Shown here piece by piece: positions 11,270 to 23,247 of a stretch of DNA of 64,000 nucleotides; position 1 is the first letter of the stretch, and each line of letters opens with the position of its first letter. The position numbers and the translations under genes were made by a program. The notes below the pieces were generated by a model. That model worked only from the letters and a program-made list of their open reading frames with translations, ran no database searches and was not told the origin of the DNA. Source of the stretch: Diplocarpon mali (Eukaryota > Ascomycota > Leotiomycetes > Helotiales > Drepanopezizaceae); assembly GCA_024741835.1 (NCBI GenBank), contig JAENRP010000086.1, positions 1 to 64,000 of the forward strand, in the 5' to 3' direction.

Positions 11270-14200
11270 ATGGGAAATGTCAGTAGCAGACCAGACGAGG
11301 GTGCTGCGCTGTACCTCAGGGACCAGACTCGTTGTGAGTAGGATCAGGAGAGGAGTCCAGACCAGGCCAGAGGGCGCAAGAAAGTGCTAATACTCGTGCG
11401 CGCGCAGTAACCATCTCGTCTTTGTCGGTCACGAACGCTCGCCGTCGAACCGTTCTCAACGTGGTGCCAAATGCATTTCCAGCAACCAAGGTGTCGGCAA
11501 CTAGGGATCCAGGGGACAACAGTTTGGTAGATTTCATCCAGGTACGACAGGGCAGATGCGCCATGCGCTCTACTTGTTTACATGAAGAGGCTGACCTGGC
11601 TGCGCCTAGGACCCCGAAATATCTTCTGCGTCCTTCCCAAACTTTATACTCAAGCTCAACAATGAAGATGAGCTTATCTTCAAATTCACCTTTGTCGTTC
11701 GGCAGACGCAGCAGGTCACAGCTGCGAATACTGGTGGGGCACAAGAGACTGGTAGCCTCGTAGATACAACTATCAATGGCCTCACCTATGTCTCGGCATC
11801 GACACCTAAGGAAGTCGAGACTCTAGTGACACGGGAATTCCACGCGGATCCAAACCTACACAAGAACGCAAATGTACAATTAGTGGGCGACTATGGAACT
11901 GGTGGCCGCCAGTCGGTATCTTTCGAATGGTCCTGGAAATGGAGACCTCCAAAGGCAACAGAGGATAGGGGAGGCGGTTGGAGGAACAATTGCAGCGTCA
12001 GTCAAGCGAGAAGCAGCCGGTACATTACATGCTAACATCCTCAAGTTCGTGGAATATGATCAGCGAGCGCATCGATTGAACACCCTGGCAAGCTTCTCGT
12101 TCTGGATTCAGAGTAGGGGCCCTCACGTCCTGGACAGAATCTTCACCTACTAATGCAGAAAAAGACAGCCAAATGTATATGAGCCAGCCTAGTTCTCCCT
12201 CTCCTCCATTCAACCTCATTCCACCGCCAAAGCTTCGGCTCCCGTCATCCCAGTCTATGGACTCTAGAGTTAGTGGTACAGATGCACGCGAGTACGAGGA
12301 ACCACCATCCCCTTCCATGGCTCCAAACGATGCCACAGTAGGGAACAGCGCAGTCCCTAGGAAGGATTTGGTCAGGGTCGACGTGTCGTGCCACCGCCCT
12401 GGTGAGGACATGAGTGCGACGGAAGATGGCCCTCTGTTCAGAGCTACCATGAAAGCCCTGGAGCAAAAGACTGGTAATCTGCGACAGCGCATGAAGAAAG
12501 TCTTGAAAAGAGCGGAGGCCGCCCATATGGCGCAGATTGATTACAACGACGCGATTTCTGGCTTTACAGATGCCCTCCGAGAAGCCTCGAGTTCCAACGC
12601 GAATGCCGTCCAGCCAGCGTTGGAGCATTACTTCGACAAGATTGCCCGAGAGATACTGGGGTACGAGAAGCAGAATAGTATCAACCTCCAGAGAATCATC
12701 ATCGATCCTATCGCGAGACTATACAACTTCGACATCAAGCAGGCTGAGGCCAAGAAGCGGGACTTCGAGGAGGAGAGCAAAGACTATTATTCTTATGTCT
12801 CCAAATATCTTGGCCAGAGACAGGATTCGATGAAGCAAAAGAAGAAGGCGGAGCAGGATACCAAGTATCAGACCAAGCGGCGAAACTTCGAGTTGAAGCG
12901 GTTCGATTATTCTTCCTTTATGCAGGATCTTCATGGCGGTCGCAAGGAACAGGAGGTATTGTCTCAGTTGACAAAGTACGCTGCTGCTCAGACGAAGAGC
13001 TACCTGACCACTGCCAAAAAGATCGAAGAAATGCTCCCCCAGCTCGATGCATTGAATGCGGAAGTCCAAGATGCGGATAAGGAGTTTCAATACAAGCGGA
13101 CTGAACGAGAGGAGAAGAGACGGAATCTCGAGAAAAGCACCGTCACCTATGTCGAGCCTGACACGATTCACCCTGTGATGATACCGCACCATACCTCGTA
13201 CTCGACGAATGCCGGCAGTGCATACATTTCCGACTCTGAACTTGGCCGGTCAGACAGCACCGCATCGCAGCTCAAACAACAGGTACCTACGAATGGGACG
13301 GCCATGTCGTCGGCGATCAATGGCTCTCACGCCGAATTTTCGCGATCTCCCGGAAGCCTTACCTCAGCTATCGGGTCTGGCAACAGCCCGGGACTGACTT
13401 CCAAGTTTAAGGGGTTCCGAGATCTGGAAGAGAAAGATCACAGTTTGGCGACGAGCTCCAGCAGCACTCAACGCAAAGAAGGTTTATTGTGGGCTCTCAG
13501 CCGACCTGGTAGCCACGTCGATCCCATGGGCTTGAACAAACAAGCCTGGCATAAGTAAGTATATTGAGTGTTTAGCGTACGACGGGCCACTAACAGATAC
13601 AGGTTCTGGATAGTTCTCGATGCCGGCAAGGTCTCGGAGTACAGCAATTGGAAGCAGCGCTTGGACCTTCATATGGAGCCCATTGACCTTCGCATGGCTT
13701 CGGTGCGAGAGGCTCGTAACGCTGAGCGACGGTTTTGCTTCGAGATCATCACGCCTCATTACAAGCGGGTCTATCAAGCCACTTCCGAAGACGATATGAA
13801 CAGCTGGATTTCGGCCATGAACAATGCCATCCAGAGTGCCGTGGAGGGCAGGGACATACGAGATGCGCCAAAGCAACCAGAACACCACTCTGTCCGGCGA
13901 GACATAGGCTCTATTCTGACGGGTAAGAGCTCTTCGATGAACCATGGCCACAGCCATACCTCCTCCCAGATTTCGGCGGCCGCCAACAATGGTGTGTTTA
14001 GAAGGACTACCGTTGGTGCTAGACCTGCATATAATCGCCAGGGTAGCAGTAGCTATGACGAAAGTCCCGACAAGCTGCTACAGTTACTGAGAGAGGCCGA
14101 TGCGGGGAATTGCTGGTGCGCCGATTGCGGCTCCGGAATCAAAACGGAGTGGGTGTCTATTAACCTGGCCATCATTCTTTGCATCGAGTGCAGTGGAATA

Positions 14201-14914
14201 CATCGCTCACTTGGTACACATATCAGCAAAGTCCGGTCGCTTACTCTGGACATAAACTCATTCACGACCGACATTGTAGAGCTACTTCTACTCGTTGGAA
14301 ACCGGGTCTCGAATATGGTCTGGGAAGCAAAACTAGAGCCGTCGGCCAAGCCTTCATCACAAGCCACCCGGGAAGAGAGATTGCGATTCATTACGGCGAA
14401 ATACGTGGACAGAGCCTATGTTGAGCCGATTTCGTCCACGCTATCGAGGTTCTCCACTGCGGATGAAATTCTCTTGGCTGCTATCAAGAAGAACGAGATA
14501 CAGCAAGTCATTTACGGATTGGCATTGAAGGCAAACCCTAATGTTCTGGACAAATCACGTGGTACACACTCTGTATTCCTGGCACTCGCAGCTGCGGATC
14601 CAGCGTCACCATCTCCTGCGACTTCACCCTCCCGAGCCGATGCTTCGGCAAAGGCTGTGGCATTTCCAATCGCGGAAATGCTTGTGCAGAATGGTGCCGA
14701 GATCCCTGTTGTATTGCCAGCCTTCCCATTGAGCCGGAGTGCTGCGATGTACATCGAGCAGAAGAGTGGTCGAGGCGGCCCTGCTAATGATACGCTGAGC
14801 TCTCTGCCAGTTGTAAATGCTGCTGAAAGAGCGCAAAGAGATAGGGAAGCACGGCTGCAGAAGCGAGTCAGTGCGGGCGGACGTCTCGCAAAGGTGCCGA
14901 TTCCTGAGCGGTAA
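11270..14914 (+). CDS. BAR-PH-ArfGAP protein (ACAP/Csx2-type GTPase-activating protein)
   Basis: Six exons (11270-11333, 11408-11541, 11610-11996, 12046-12112, 12159-13554, 13603-14914) join in frame into 1119 residues. The first ~220 residues form a fungal-specific N-terminal region. A helical BAR domain spans about 310-540 and a PH domain about 657-775, split by the last intron. An ArfGAP zinc finger near 851 reads CWCADC, then CIECSGIHRSLG with the arginine finger. ArfGAPs of this layout speed GTP hydrolysis by Arf GTPases on curved, phosphoinositide-bearing membranes in endocytosis and Golgi traffic; S. pombe Csx2/Cnt5-like and animal ACAP proteins share it. The start at 11270 (MGNVSS) is the only one that opens the spliced frame; MGNVSS could be N-myristoylated (inference). 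Confidence 0.88.
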
Positions 14915-16096
14915 ATGCCGGTGTGAGGGGACTTTAATGATTCGATGATTTGGAGATACCAAGGGCGAAATACCTGTGCATTGTGTGGCGTTCTGTCTGG
15001 ATAAGTTGGCCGTATGCCGGAATCGGGACATGAAAGCATGACGGCTCAAATCCCGGGCTGATGGAGCAGTTTGGGATGAGTTCAGAACTGGTTGGAAAGG
15101 CATGTTATGGATAATATTAATGGATGGAGAGAAGTCACAGAGGAGCGGCATACTATGATAGCTCTGAATGTGGAAGATCGAAAATGATCGCGATGAGTGT
15201 GCAAAACTGTGTCGTGAGTGCTCTTGCTTGGAAGTCTCTCGTTTGTAGTCTTGAGGTTGGGGCGGAGGGGTTCACCTGAACAGAGCGCTCCCAAAACTGA
15301 ATTCCCAGACAAGATCTGCTATCCGGCACTCATTGGATTGCCCAGAGAGAGAGGATGGGCAGAGGCAACACAGCTTGGGACTTGCAGGTCACGCTGCCCC
15401 TTTCTCCCTCGGTGTTGTCTTCCATCGACTTGGGATTTATATGTTTTCCGATCTCCCAGGACCACCGCTTCTACTCAGCCATCAAGTAAGGGCCTTGGCT
15501 TTTTTGCTTCCCGGAATCGTCCTTGTCTCGCGGTATCTGTATGCTGTAGAATGATCATGGGAAGAAGCTGAGGGCACCCCATAGATCATGGAAAGAAAGA
15601 GGCTGAGAAGGAGAACGACTTTCGGACGCATGGCTTGACGGAACACCCACCCACTCCCATCCCATGCACCGTGATATCGTGGAGTATCGATCTCGGGATA
15701 ACCGCGCTGGCTCAACGGGGCATTGCGACGGTTTGCAGAGTCAAGTCTTCGGTCTGACTCAGCCCAAATGTAAGAAGCCCTGTGTCCCGAGCCAAGCTTT
15801 GTGACATTCCAGCTAGGCTCTTGGCAGAGGCTTGTGTCCTCGAGCGAGCACAACCAGGACAAGACCCTCGAATTGTGCGAGGCAAGAATCGCAGAATCGG
15901 TGTGAACAACAACGGAAATTCGGGGATACCACTACGCCGGGTATCTGAGCTGGTATCCCTCAATCGCCACTCCGCAGTCTCCTGCCGCTGCCTGCGCCCC
16001 CAAGTGGCTGCCATCGCCACACCTCGCCGTGCGTCCAGCTTTCCCAGGCAAAAATAAATCACAAATCTGACCGCTAACAACCAGCCTATAGTCGGG
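14915..16096. other. Intergenic region and leader of the C2 gene
   Basis: No gene is supported on either strand. The sequence GCTAAC followed by CCTATAG at about 16074-16090, just before the ATG at 16097, looks like a branch site and acceptor, so the downstream gene may have an intron in its 5' untranslated region. Confidence 0.4.
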
Positions 16097-17880
16097 ATGG
16101 CCGAGGCAGATAGAGTTCTCGCGAATGGACAAACAAGCGGTGACTATAGCGATCAGCAGAATGGGGAAGGGCGCGACGCGGAGAATTCCGAGGAGCATCA
16201 CCACTACCTGGCCGCTGCGAAGGACAAGATCTCCCAAAAGCAGCAGAAGCTGAAGGATAAGGCGAATCCGCCAGGAGGCTACGATGCGACTCCGATCCCC
16301 TCTGCGCCGGATGGCTACACGATCAAGTTCACCTTCCACCGCGCAGAGAACCTGCCAATGTCGGATCTGAACTCGCGGTCCTCCGATCCGTTCATTCACG
16401 CGACTCTGACCTCTGCACTTGCGAAACGGCACAAGGAAGACCCTGATATGATTATAAGAACGCCGACTGTACACAAGAACACAGATCCTACCTGGAATAC
16501 CGTGTGGATAGTGGCGGGTATACCTTCAAGTGGCTTTCGCTTGAAGTGCAGACTCTACGATGAGGATCCCTCGGACCACGATGACCGCCTGGGAAACGTG
16601 ACGGTGTACGTGGATCGCATCGGACCAGGATGGCAAGGCATTAATAATGAGACCTTCGAAATTAACAAGCGGATGGGGAGTAAGAGGGCATACATGATCC
16701 GGGGCTGCGCCGCGATGATCAGCGACGTCAAGATGAGCGGAAATCTTTGGCTCAGTGCCGAGCTCCTCGGCGAGTCTGAGAAGCCTCATGGACGCATGTA
16801 TACCGTGGGATTGACCTCCTGGGTGAAGCACTACTCTCCGATGATTGGCAGAATCGCTGGGACCAAAGCACCTGGGAGTTCTCAGGATGGGGAGCCCAGG
16901 ACCGAGAAATACGAGTGATTCTCCATGCCATCTCAATGCCGAACAGGAAAATACTGACAATGCACAGTTTTCAAGCAAATCAATTTCAGCTGGAGGGGCC
17001 AGTGCCGGCAGATTTATATCACCGTTTCGTCGAATTCAAGCCATTTGTCAAGGGCATGTTCTCGAAAGCTGGACTACGTGGGCGAGTCCTCAACAGAGCG
17101 CTGCATCACCAGCACGCAAGTGTATATAATTTCAGTAACACTACTGAGTACGGGCACGTGGCACCCAAGTCCAGAGAGGCAGCCTTGCAATTCCTCAGAA
17201 TGGTACACTACGACGAAGGTGGCCGAATCTTCACCTACGTCTTGACACTCGACGGGTTGCTCCGCTTCACAGAAACCGGTAAGGAGTTCGGGATCGACAT
17301 GTTGTCCAAACACACCATGCACAGCGATGTCAACATCTACATAGCCTTCTCCGGCGAGTTCTTCGTCCGCCGTCTCCAACACCCCGAGAAATCCGCTACA
17401 TCGCCGCAACAGGAGACGCATCCAACCAAAGATCTACCAGGCGGTCCACCAAACAGCTCGCCGCCTAAGAACCCGCGCAGCTACGAGCTAATTATCGATA
17501 ACGACAGCGGCACCTACCGACCCAATGGCTCTCTCCTCCCGCAATTAAAGCACTTCCTCAAACAGCAGTTCCCCGGTCTCCATGTCGTTGCAATGGAATG
17601 CACCGACGACAAGCTCGCGAAGATGAAACAGGAGCAGCGCGAACGCAAGAAGAAGGAGGGCCCGAACATCACCCTGGTGCAGAATTCGGATGGCGAGATT
17701 AGCAGCAGTGATGAAGAGGCGCTGGACAAACACGGCAAGAAGACAGCGAGGCAGAGGGCGTTGGATGCGCTCGAGGACCCTGGGAAAGCGGTGCGGGAGC
17801 TGCTTCCCGGGAACAAGGAAAGGAAGGACAGGGAGCAGCGGGAGGCGGAGGGGGATAGAGCGGAGAGGCTTGGGGATTAG
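16097..17880 (+). CDS. C2-domain protein, conserved in filamentous fungi
   Basis: Two exons, 16097-16914 and 16968-17880, joined over a 53-nt intron give 576 residues. An N-terminal C2 domain (about residues 74-185) shows aspartates in Ca2+-loop-like positions (SDLNSRSSDPF and YDEDPSDHDDR), which may bind Ca2+ and acidic lipids. The middle part (about 195-400) is well formed but I do not recognise a named domain in it. The C-terminal ~150 residues are charged and partly helical (KMKQEQRERKKKEG; an SSSDEE acidic patch) and probably disordered. No signal peptide or membrane segment is visible, so it is probably a peripheral membrane protein of the cytoplasm. A precise role cannot be read from the sequence. 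The splice junction restores the frame as EKYDFQANQ. The gene is convergent with the kinase at 18705-21298. Confidence 0.8.
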
Positions 17881-18704
17881 TCGTTACTGAGGAGACTGAT
17901 GCCAAGATGTGAATAGTGTGCGTGTTTTCTTGGATTCTCTCGCTGGAACTGGTCGTTTGGCTCATTCGGCGGCTAATTTTGAATATTCTGCTGGTTGGGC
18001 CTTGGGGGAGGGGAGAGCTTTGCAATAGGTACAATTGGCAGCTTGGGTTATCCGTTGTATGAGGATTGTCTCTGCTCTGCTTGGTTATATTAGCTCTGCG
18101 CGGCACGTACGGCCTATGCTACCATCACATCTACACGCATGCCTCGCTCCGGATAGCTTGTCCAGGCCTTCTCTTCACCACGCACATTATCGGAAGGGTC
18201 ACGTCACACTAGCACCAGCAGTCTGCCGTTTCAGTTGGGAAATCCACGCTCCGAATCCACGTCATATTTCCCATCATGTGTTCGCCAAATCCACAGTATC
18301 TTCTCGTATCTACAGAACTCATCGTACCCCCCCCCCCAACCACCATACCTGAACACAGCAGGGAAAACGAAAATACCCCGAACGGATTGTATATATTCTA
18401 CATGGCCTTGTACAGCACATCTGGACACGCAAAGAATCTCTGACAGACGCAGAAAATGCAACGCTGGCTTTGGGAAGGATAGAACAACACGCGAAATGAC
18501 AGAGCTGCCTCCCATTTGAAAACATAGCCTGAGCCGAGTCTGCTAGATACAATTACAACCACAACTATAACACCTCTACCCTTTCTGTTCTCGGAGATTG
18601 CAGCGCAATCACACACTTCAAATATACGTCATCGCAACTTTCTCTTGTCATCATGGATCTTCTTGTCCGCGACTGTTGGGGCGGGGGTATACGCTCACTC
18701 TCGC
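17881..18704. other. Convergent intergenic region
   Basis: This is the 3' region shared by the C2 gene and the Kin4-like kinase. A poly-C run lies near 18328-18337. The open frames here overlap on both strands and match nothing. Confidence 0.5.
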
Positions 18705-21298
18705 TCAACCAAGTTTCAGCGACTCCTTTTTACCTGGCGTTTCTCCAGCCGGAAACACCTCCTCAATCTCCCCAGGCCCCGAGAGCGGACTGAAAGCCTC
18801 CACCTCCTCGACCTCATCCTCGTCTTCCTCTTCAATAATCTCGCCGCTACGTTTGCCCACCACACTCGCGCTACGACTGTTGGAACCCGTGCGCGCATGG
18901 CCATTCCCTGCAGAAGTGGGCGATGAGGTGTTGAGCATGGGTCCTTTGAAAACGTTCTTCTTACGCTTGGCGAACACGAGGCCGCTGGCGCTGCTCGAGA
19001 AGGAGTTGCCCCATGGCCCTTCGTTGAAGGTTGACACCGGGGGTTGGCGCACGACGCGGATGTTGGAGGGGAAGGATCCGGTGGTAGGGGTAGCGGGTAG
19101 CACTTTGACGGAGTGGTGCGGGCTGCGGGTTGGAAGGGAGACCTTGCGCATGGAGCCGGAGCCGTTCGAGGAGGTGGAGCTGGCCTTAGAGTGGCTGTGA
19201 TGGTGACGATGAATGCTGCGGACGGAGGAGACAGAAGAGGATGTGGACTTACGGCCACGGAGGCCGGTGCTTGAGCGACGGAATGTAGATCGGGGGGTTA
19301 AGGGCGAAGGCGAGAGAGAATGGCGCTTGCTAGCGGCTGGCGTTGTATATATTCGTGACATAGGCTGATGACTCTGAAGCCCCGGCGTCAAGCCTGACCT
19401 CGGGGTTGGCGGCGTCTTTGAAGTAGCCGGTCGGGGAATCGGTTCTTTGCCACCAGTTCTAGGGCTGTTACTTGACTTATGGTGTAGATCAGATGTTGAC
19501 CTTGTCATCCTCTTCCCAGGAGGTCTAGCACGCTTAGCCGAATCTAGAAGCCAGTGTTTCCAGTTCGCAAGATGGTTTATAAACCCATGTTGATGTTTAC
19601 GCCGTGGAGGTCTTGGCGAGATCCCATTTGTCGGAGGACCCAAAAGATCATGATTAGATGTAACGAGCTGTAAAGTACTTCCTCGGGATCTTGCGCTACG
19701 TACGATACCTTCTTTCGGAGGCGGAATAGGACGGCGATGCCGAGAAGAACTTGCTGACCGTACCGAGTCTTTCTCTACAGGCGGGGGAGGCGTGGCAAGG
19801 CTGGTAGAATCCAATTTCGAATTCTCTGGCAAGCCCGGGAGGTTAGTCAATACGAGATCTGGATAGTGAGCACTTCGCCTCTCCTTTCTGCCCCTACTTC
19901 TCGGCGGCTCTCCTAGCTTGAGTGCCTGTCCTTCCTCGTCAACCCCTGTCAAAGTAGGGGCCATCCTTTCAAGTCGACTGCTTGCACCACTCAATCTCCT
20001 CATAGCCCGGTTCTCCGCCTCTCTCTCTTTCCTCTTGCGCTCTCTACGGACCTGTTTCCGTTGCTCTTTCTCAATAAGAAGAGTCCACCAGCCTGCTAGG
20101 GGATCACATCGCCTCGCCAGTACATTCTCAATTACTTGATCAATGTCCACCCCAGCGCTCCGCATACGTTCGAGAGTTTCTTTCTCCAAGGGAGTGGTGA
20201 ATGATGCTGGCTGCTGAACTTTGAGTATAACTTGTTGCGCAGGTGCAAAGTCCGCTAGGAAGGGATGAGCCAAGATGTCCGTCAGAGCAGGCCGCAGTAA
20301 TGGTCTTTTAGAGAGAAGTACTCCCAAGAGCGATCGAGCATCTGATGTGAAATGGTCTGGCCATTTTGGTTCCGCTGTTAGAATCTTGGTCCTCGTTTCA
20401 TTATCGTCATCTTCGTCGAATGGCAGCTCGCCACTTAGAAGAGCGTAAAGAATAACCCCTAAACTCCAGACATCCACCTTCTCGCCCGCATATTTCTCTC
20501 CCTTCAGCATTTCAGGGGCGCTGTAACAAATGGTACCACAGAACGTTTGTAGGTAGCTAGCTTTGCCTTCGTATTCCCGAGTAAACCCGAAGTCGCACAG
20601 CTTGACGTTTTCATGCTTGTCCATCAGGATATTTTCAAGCTTCAGATCCCTATGAACACATTGAGTATTATGGACATATGTTACTGCTCCGACGAGTTGA
20701 GTGAAAATTTTCTGGACTTTTTCTACTGGCAATGCTCCATGAGCCAAAAGGTAATTATATAACTCGTCACCTTTTGTCCTCTTAGCAAGAGTCGGGCAGG
20801 GAGCTGCGGATAATCGTACCTGAGCAGTATTCCAGAACTAACCAGACCAAATTCTCCGTCACTATTACCTCGTAGAGGCGCACGATATGGGGATGTATAA
20901 ACTGTCGATGGTGATGTATTTCACGGGCAAGGTTCGAATCATCCTTGTTGGCAGACTTGAGAACGACCTGCGGCATTCCTATCAGCCTAATGCTCTTTGG
21001 ATACCTCTCTTCTTTCGCTTGTACTTTGGATCCGTTTGTGAGTTTGTGCGTTGCCAAATAAACCTTTCCAAATGAACCCTTCCCAATCAAACGTCCAAGA
21101 GTGTAGTTCCCAACCGACCCTAGGTCTTTCGACGAGAACTCTCTGTGAAAGGTAATAAGTTAACAGCAATATATTATTCCAGCGAAGAGTTCAGACGTAC
21201 TCCAAAAGCTCATGGTATGAGTTGGCAAGCTGTTACACGGAATGTTAGCTTCGCGCTCAAATAGAGCCAACCTCATAAGGAAAATCAGGGTCCACCAT
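18705..21298 (-). CDS. Kin4/KfsA-like serine/threonine protein kinase
   Basis: Five exons on the minus strand (21298-21272, 21229-21201, 21142-21025, 20967-20820, 20770-18705) join in frame into 795 residues. The kinase domain (about 33-290) has a glycine loop GKGSFGKV, the VVLK lysine, VHRDLKLEN, DFG and the activation segment TFCGTICYSAPEM. A basic helix (KEQRKQVRRERKRKEREAE) and a long Ser/Pro-rich tail follow, ending in an acidic EEEDEDEVEEVE patch. The short N terminus and this kind of tail resemble the fungal Kin4 family, whose members delay mitotic exit when the spindle is misplaced (yeast Kin4) or act in septation (Aspergillus KfsA). Assignment within the wider CAMK/Snf1-like group rests on impression. 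The first two exons are only 27 and 29 nt and were chosen because they complete ELANSYHELLEEF ahead of the domain. Confidence 0.75.
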
Positions 21299-22088
21299 TT
21301 GAAGAGGGGTGGTTACCTTAGCTTTCCGACCTTGCGATTCAGCCTTGAGCCTTGCCGTCTGCATTCCAGTCACCGATGGCACCTCCTTCTATTTTCGTTG
21401 CTGGAGGCTCTCAGGCCGGACATTCAAAGGTCGCGTCGCGATGGTGTTGTTAGCATAAACTTAGTGGATGGAAGATCTGGGTCGTTTATTCAAACGATAT
21501 CGAGGATGCGGAATCTGCCAGGGAGCTTGCGCAATTTGGCCTGCGCATTTATTCTGGAAAGTGAGACTTGACGATCGGTTATCTTCCAGGAATGGGGAGT
21601 AATAAAGATTGAAGAATCATGGCCGAATCTTGCTGCAACATCGCTCGGACGGCGCAGGGGTCGGTCGCCCTTCAGAACAGCTCGCTTACTAAGTTACGAG
21701 GCTGCAATATATGATAACAAGTCGATATGCTTAATGAAAAATAAAAGATGCAGCGGAAAACAACTGCCATCAAACCTCAATCGGGTAGTACATGAATCCG
21801 CAATCTTTCTAGCTTTGGAGCGCAGTTCAAAGCCTCAGGAGACAAACTGGGACATAATCCCAGAGAAGAATAAGAGGCACGAAGGTCCTTGAGAATACAT
21901 GAACTATTATAGGCCTAAGGCTGAAGTCAATAGTCCTTCCGAACTAATACTTGACCATGGCCTGGTAGACGGGTCGTCACAGCATGTGTGCAACTGTCAA
22001 TGCTGCCTTCAGAGAAGCAGCAGCGCATTTGATTCATTCCCCCACGCCATGTTTTTACTACTAGTACAGTCCATGTGATCAAGTAAGC
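21299..22088. other. Upstream region of the Kin4-like kinase
   Basis: No gene is supported. The stretch separates the kinase start from the 3' end of PRE4, both on the minus strand, so it carries the kinase promoter and the PRE4 3' untranslated region. Confidence 0.5.
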
Positions 22089-23040
22089 TCAGTTGACTTG
22101 CGTTCCATAACCCCGAATCTGATCAGCACTAGAAGCAACTTTCGTTAGCTCTACTCCGGGCAATGAGAGAGAGGGGAGCTTACAATGCCCAGCTCTGTTT
22201 TTCAAGCTTCTCATCCTCTTTCAATTCGATGCCATCGTTCGTAACTACTGCGATCGAGTATTTGTCCAAACTCCTAGCATCTCTATAGAACAGCACCTTC
22301 ATGCTCTCCTTCACCGCTTCCAACGCTTGCTCTTTTGACAACTTCGATGCGGCCTCGTCATCTGGAGCAAGCTTTCTCAATAGCGGTTGAGCCAGATGCG
22401 CGCCGTATCCCGTAGCTAAACTTGGTGAGCTGAAAGCAGTGCCAAGCAGATCAGTGCTTGCTAGGAAAGGCTTGCTCTCTCCATCCAATCCTGCAACCAG
22501 CACCTGGTTCCACAATGGGTTGAAGTCGGACCGGCGCTTGTAGAAAACTTTGGTAAGATAAGTGTGGAGGTTTTGGGCACTGAGTGTATGTCCAGATGTG
22601 CCGTATGCTTCATCGATGTCTAAGGAACCGAGAAGTCGGTCAAGATACTGCATGTCTGAAACGTCGCCACCGAAACCAACAACAGTCGTATTGGCAAACT
22701 TTCGTAGGCGCTTAACATCCGTAAAACGAGCGAGAGATCCGTATGACGCTTTTAAAGGAAGTGAAGGTCAGCTCGCTGGTATTCGAGCGGTGGGATTGGA
22801 GATTTCGTACCCAGGTTATCAGCTGCAATCACAACACCATCTTTATATTTCAGAGCTACAACAGAGGTACCAGTGACGACTGGGGACTGGGTGTGTTGAT
22901 TTGGACCGTGGGCTTGAAGGTATGAGCCATCGTAAGCACCGTAAACATCGTCTCTAGGCTACATAATATCAGCAGCTTACTTTAATCGGCACCTTTCAAC
23001 GAAAACTTACACGCCCCCAAGCTTGCGGAAGATGGTTCAT
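22089..23040 (-). CDS. PRE4: 20S proteasome subunit beta-7 (Pre4-type)
   Basis: Four exons on the minus strand (23040-23011, 22958-22811, 22748-22184, 22128-22089) join in frame into 260 residues, close to the ~266 of yeast Pre4. After a ~40-residue propeptide the mature part begins [16 protein letters not shown] and continues [17 protein letters not shown], the hallmark of this non-catalytic beta subunit. The last exon is only 40 nt and supplies the conserved C terminus IRGYGTQVN; reading through its donor would end the protein early after WAL. Pre4 sits in the beta ring next to Pre3 and its C-terminal arm clamps the two half-proteasomes. The gene is divergent from the HCNGP-like gene at 23248 across 207 bp. 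Confidence 0.95.
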
Positions 23041-23247
23041 CGCGAAAGTATCTGCGGGCTTCTTGAGTTTGTGAGAATCGGGAGAGATATGAGCTGTAGG
23101 GTGCTTTCGTGAAAGTAGTGAGATCCTAGCTCCAGGTAGGTACCACTTGGAACGCGAAGCCCCGTCGCAACGCTAACCAATTACTAGCGTTAGTCGGCGA
23201 AACAAAACGATGACTAGACTTGGACGTTCAACACAACTCACTTCTAG
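23041..23247. promoter_or_regulatory. Bidirectional promoter between PRE4 and the HCNGP-like gene
   Basis: Only 207 bp separate the two start codons. In the middle (23169-23191) a perfect 7-bp inverted repeat, AACGCTA/TAGCGTT, encloses a CCAAT box (ACCAATTAC). CCAAT boxes bind the fungal HAP/CBC complex; a regulatory role here is inferred. Confidence 0.6.

Noticed and set aside
12719..13192. Leu-rich 157-codon minus-strand frame that looks like membrane segments
   Set aside because: It is the antisense of the charged BAR-domain coding sequence, which always yields Leu-rich shadows.
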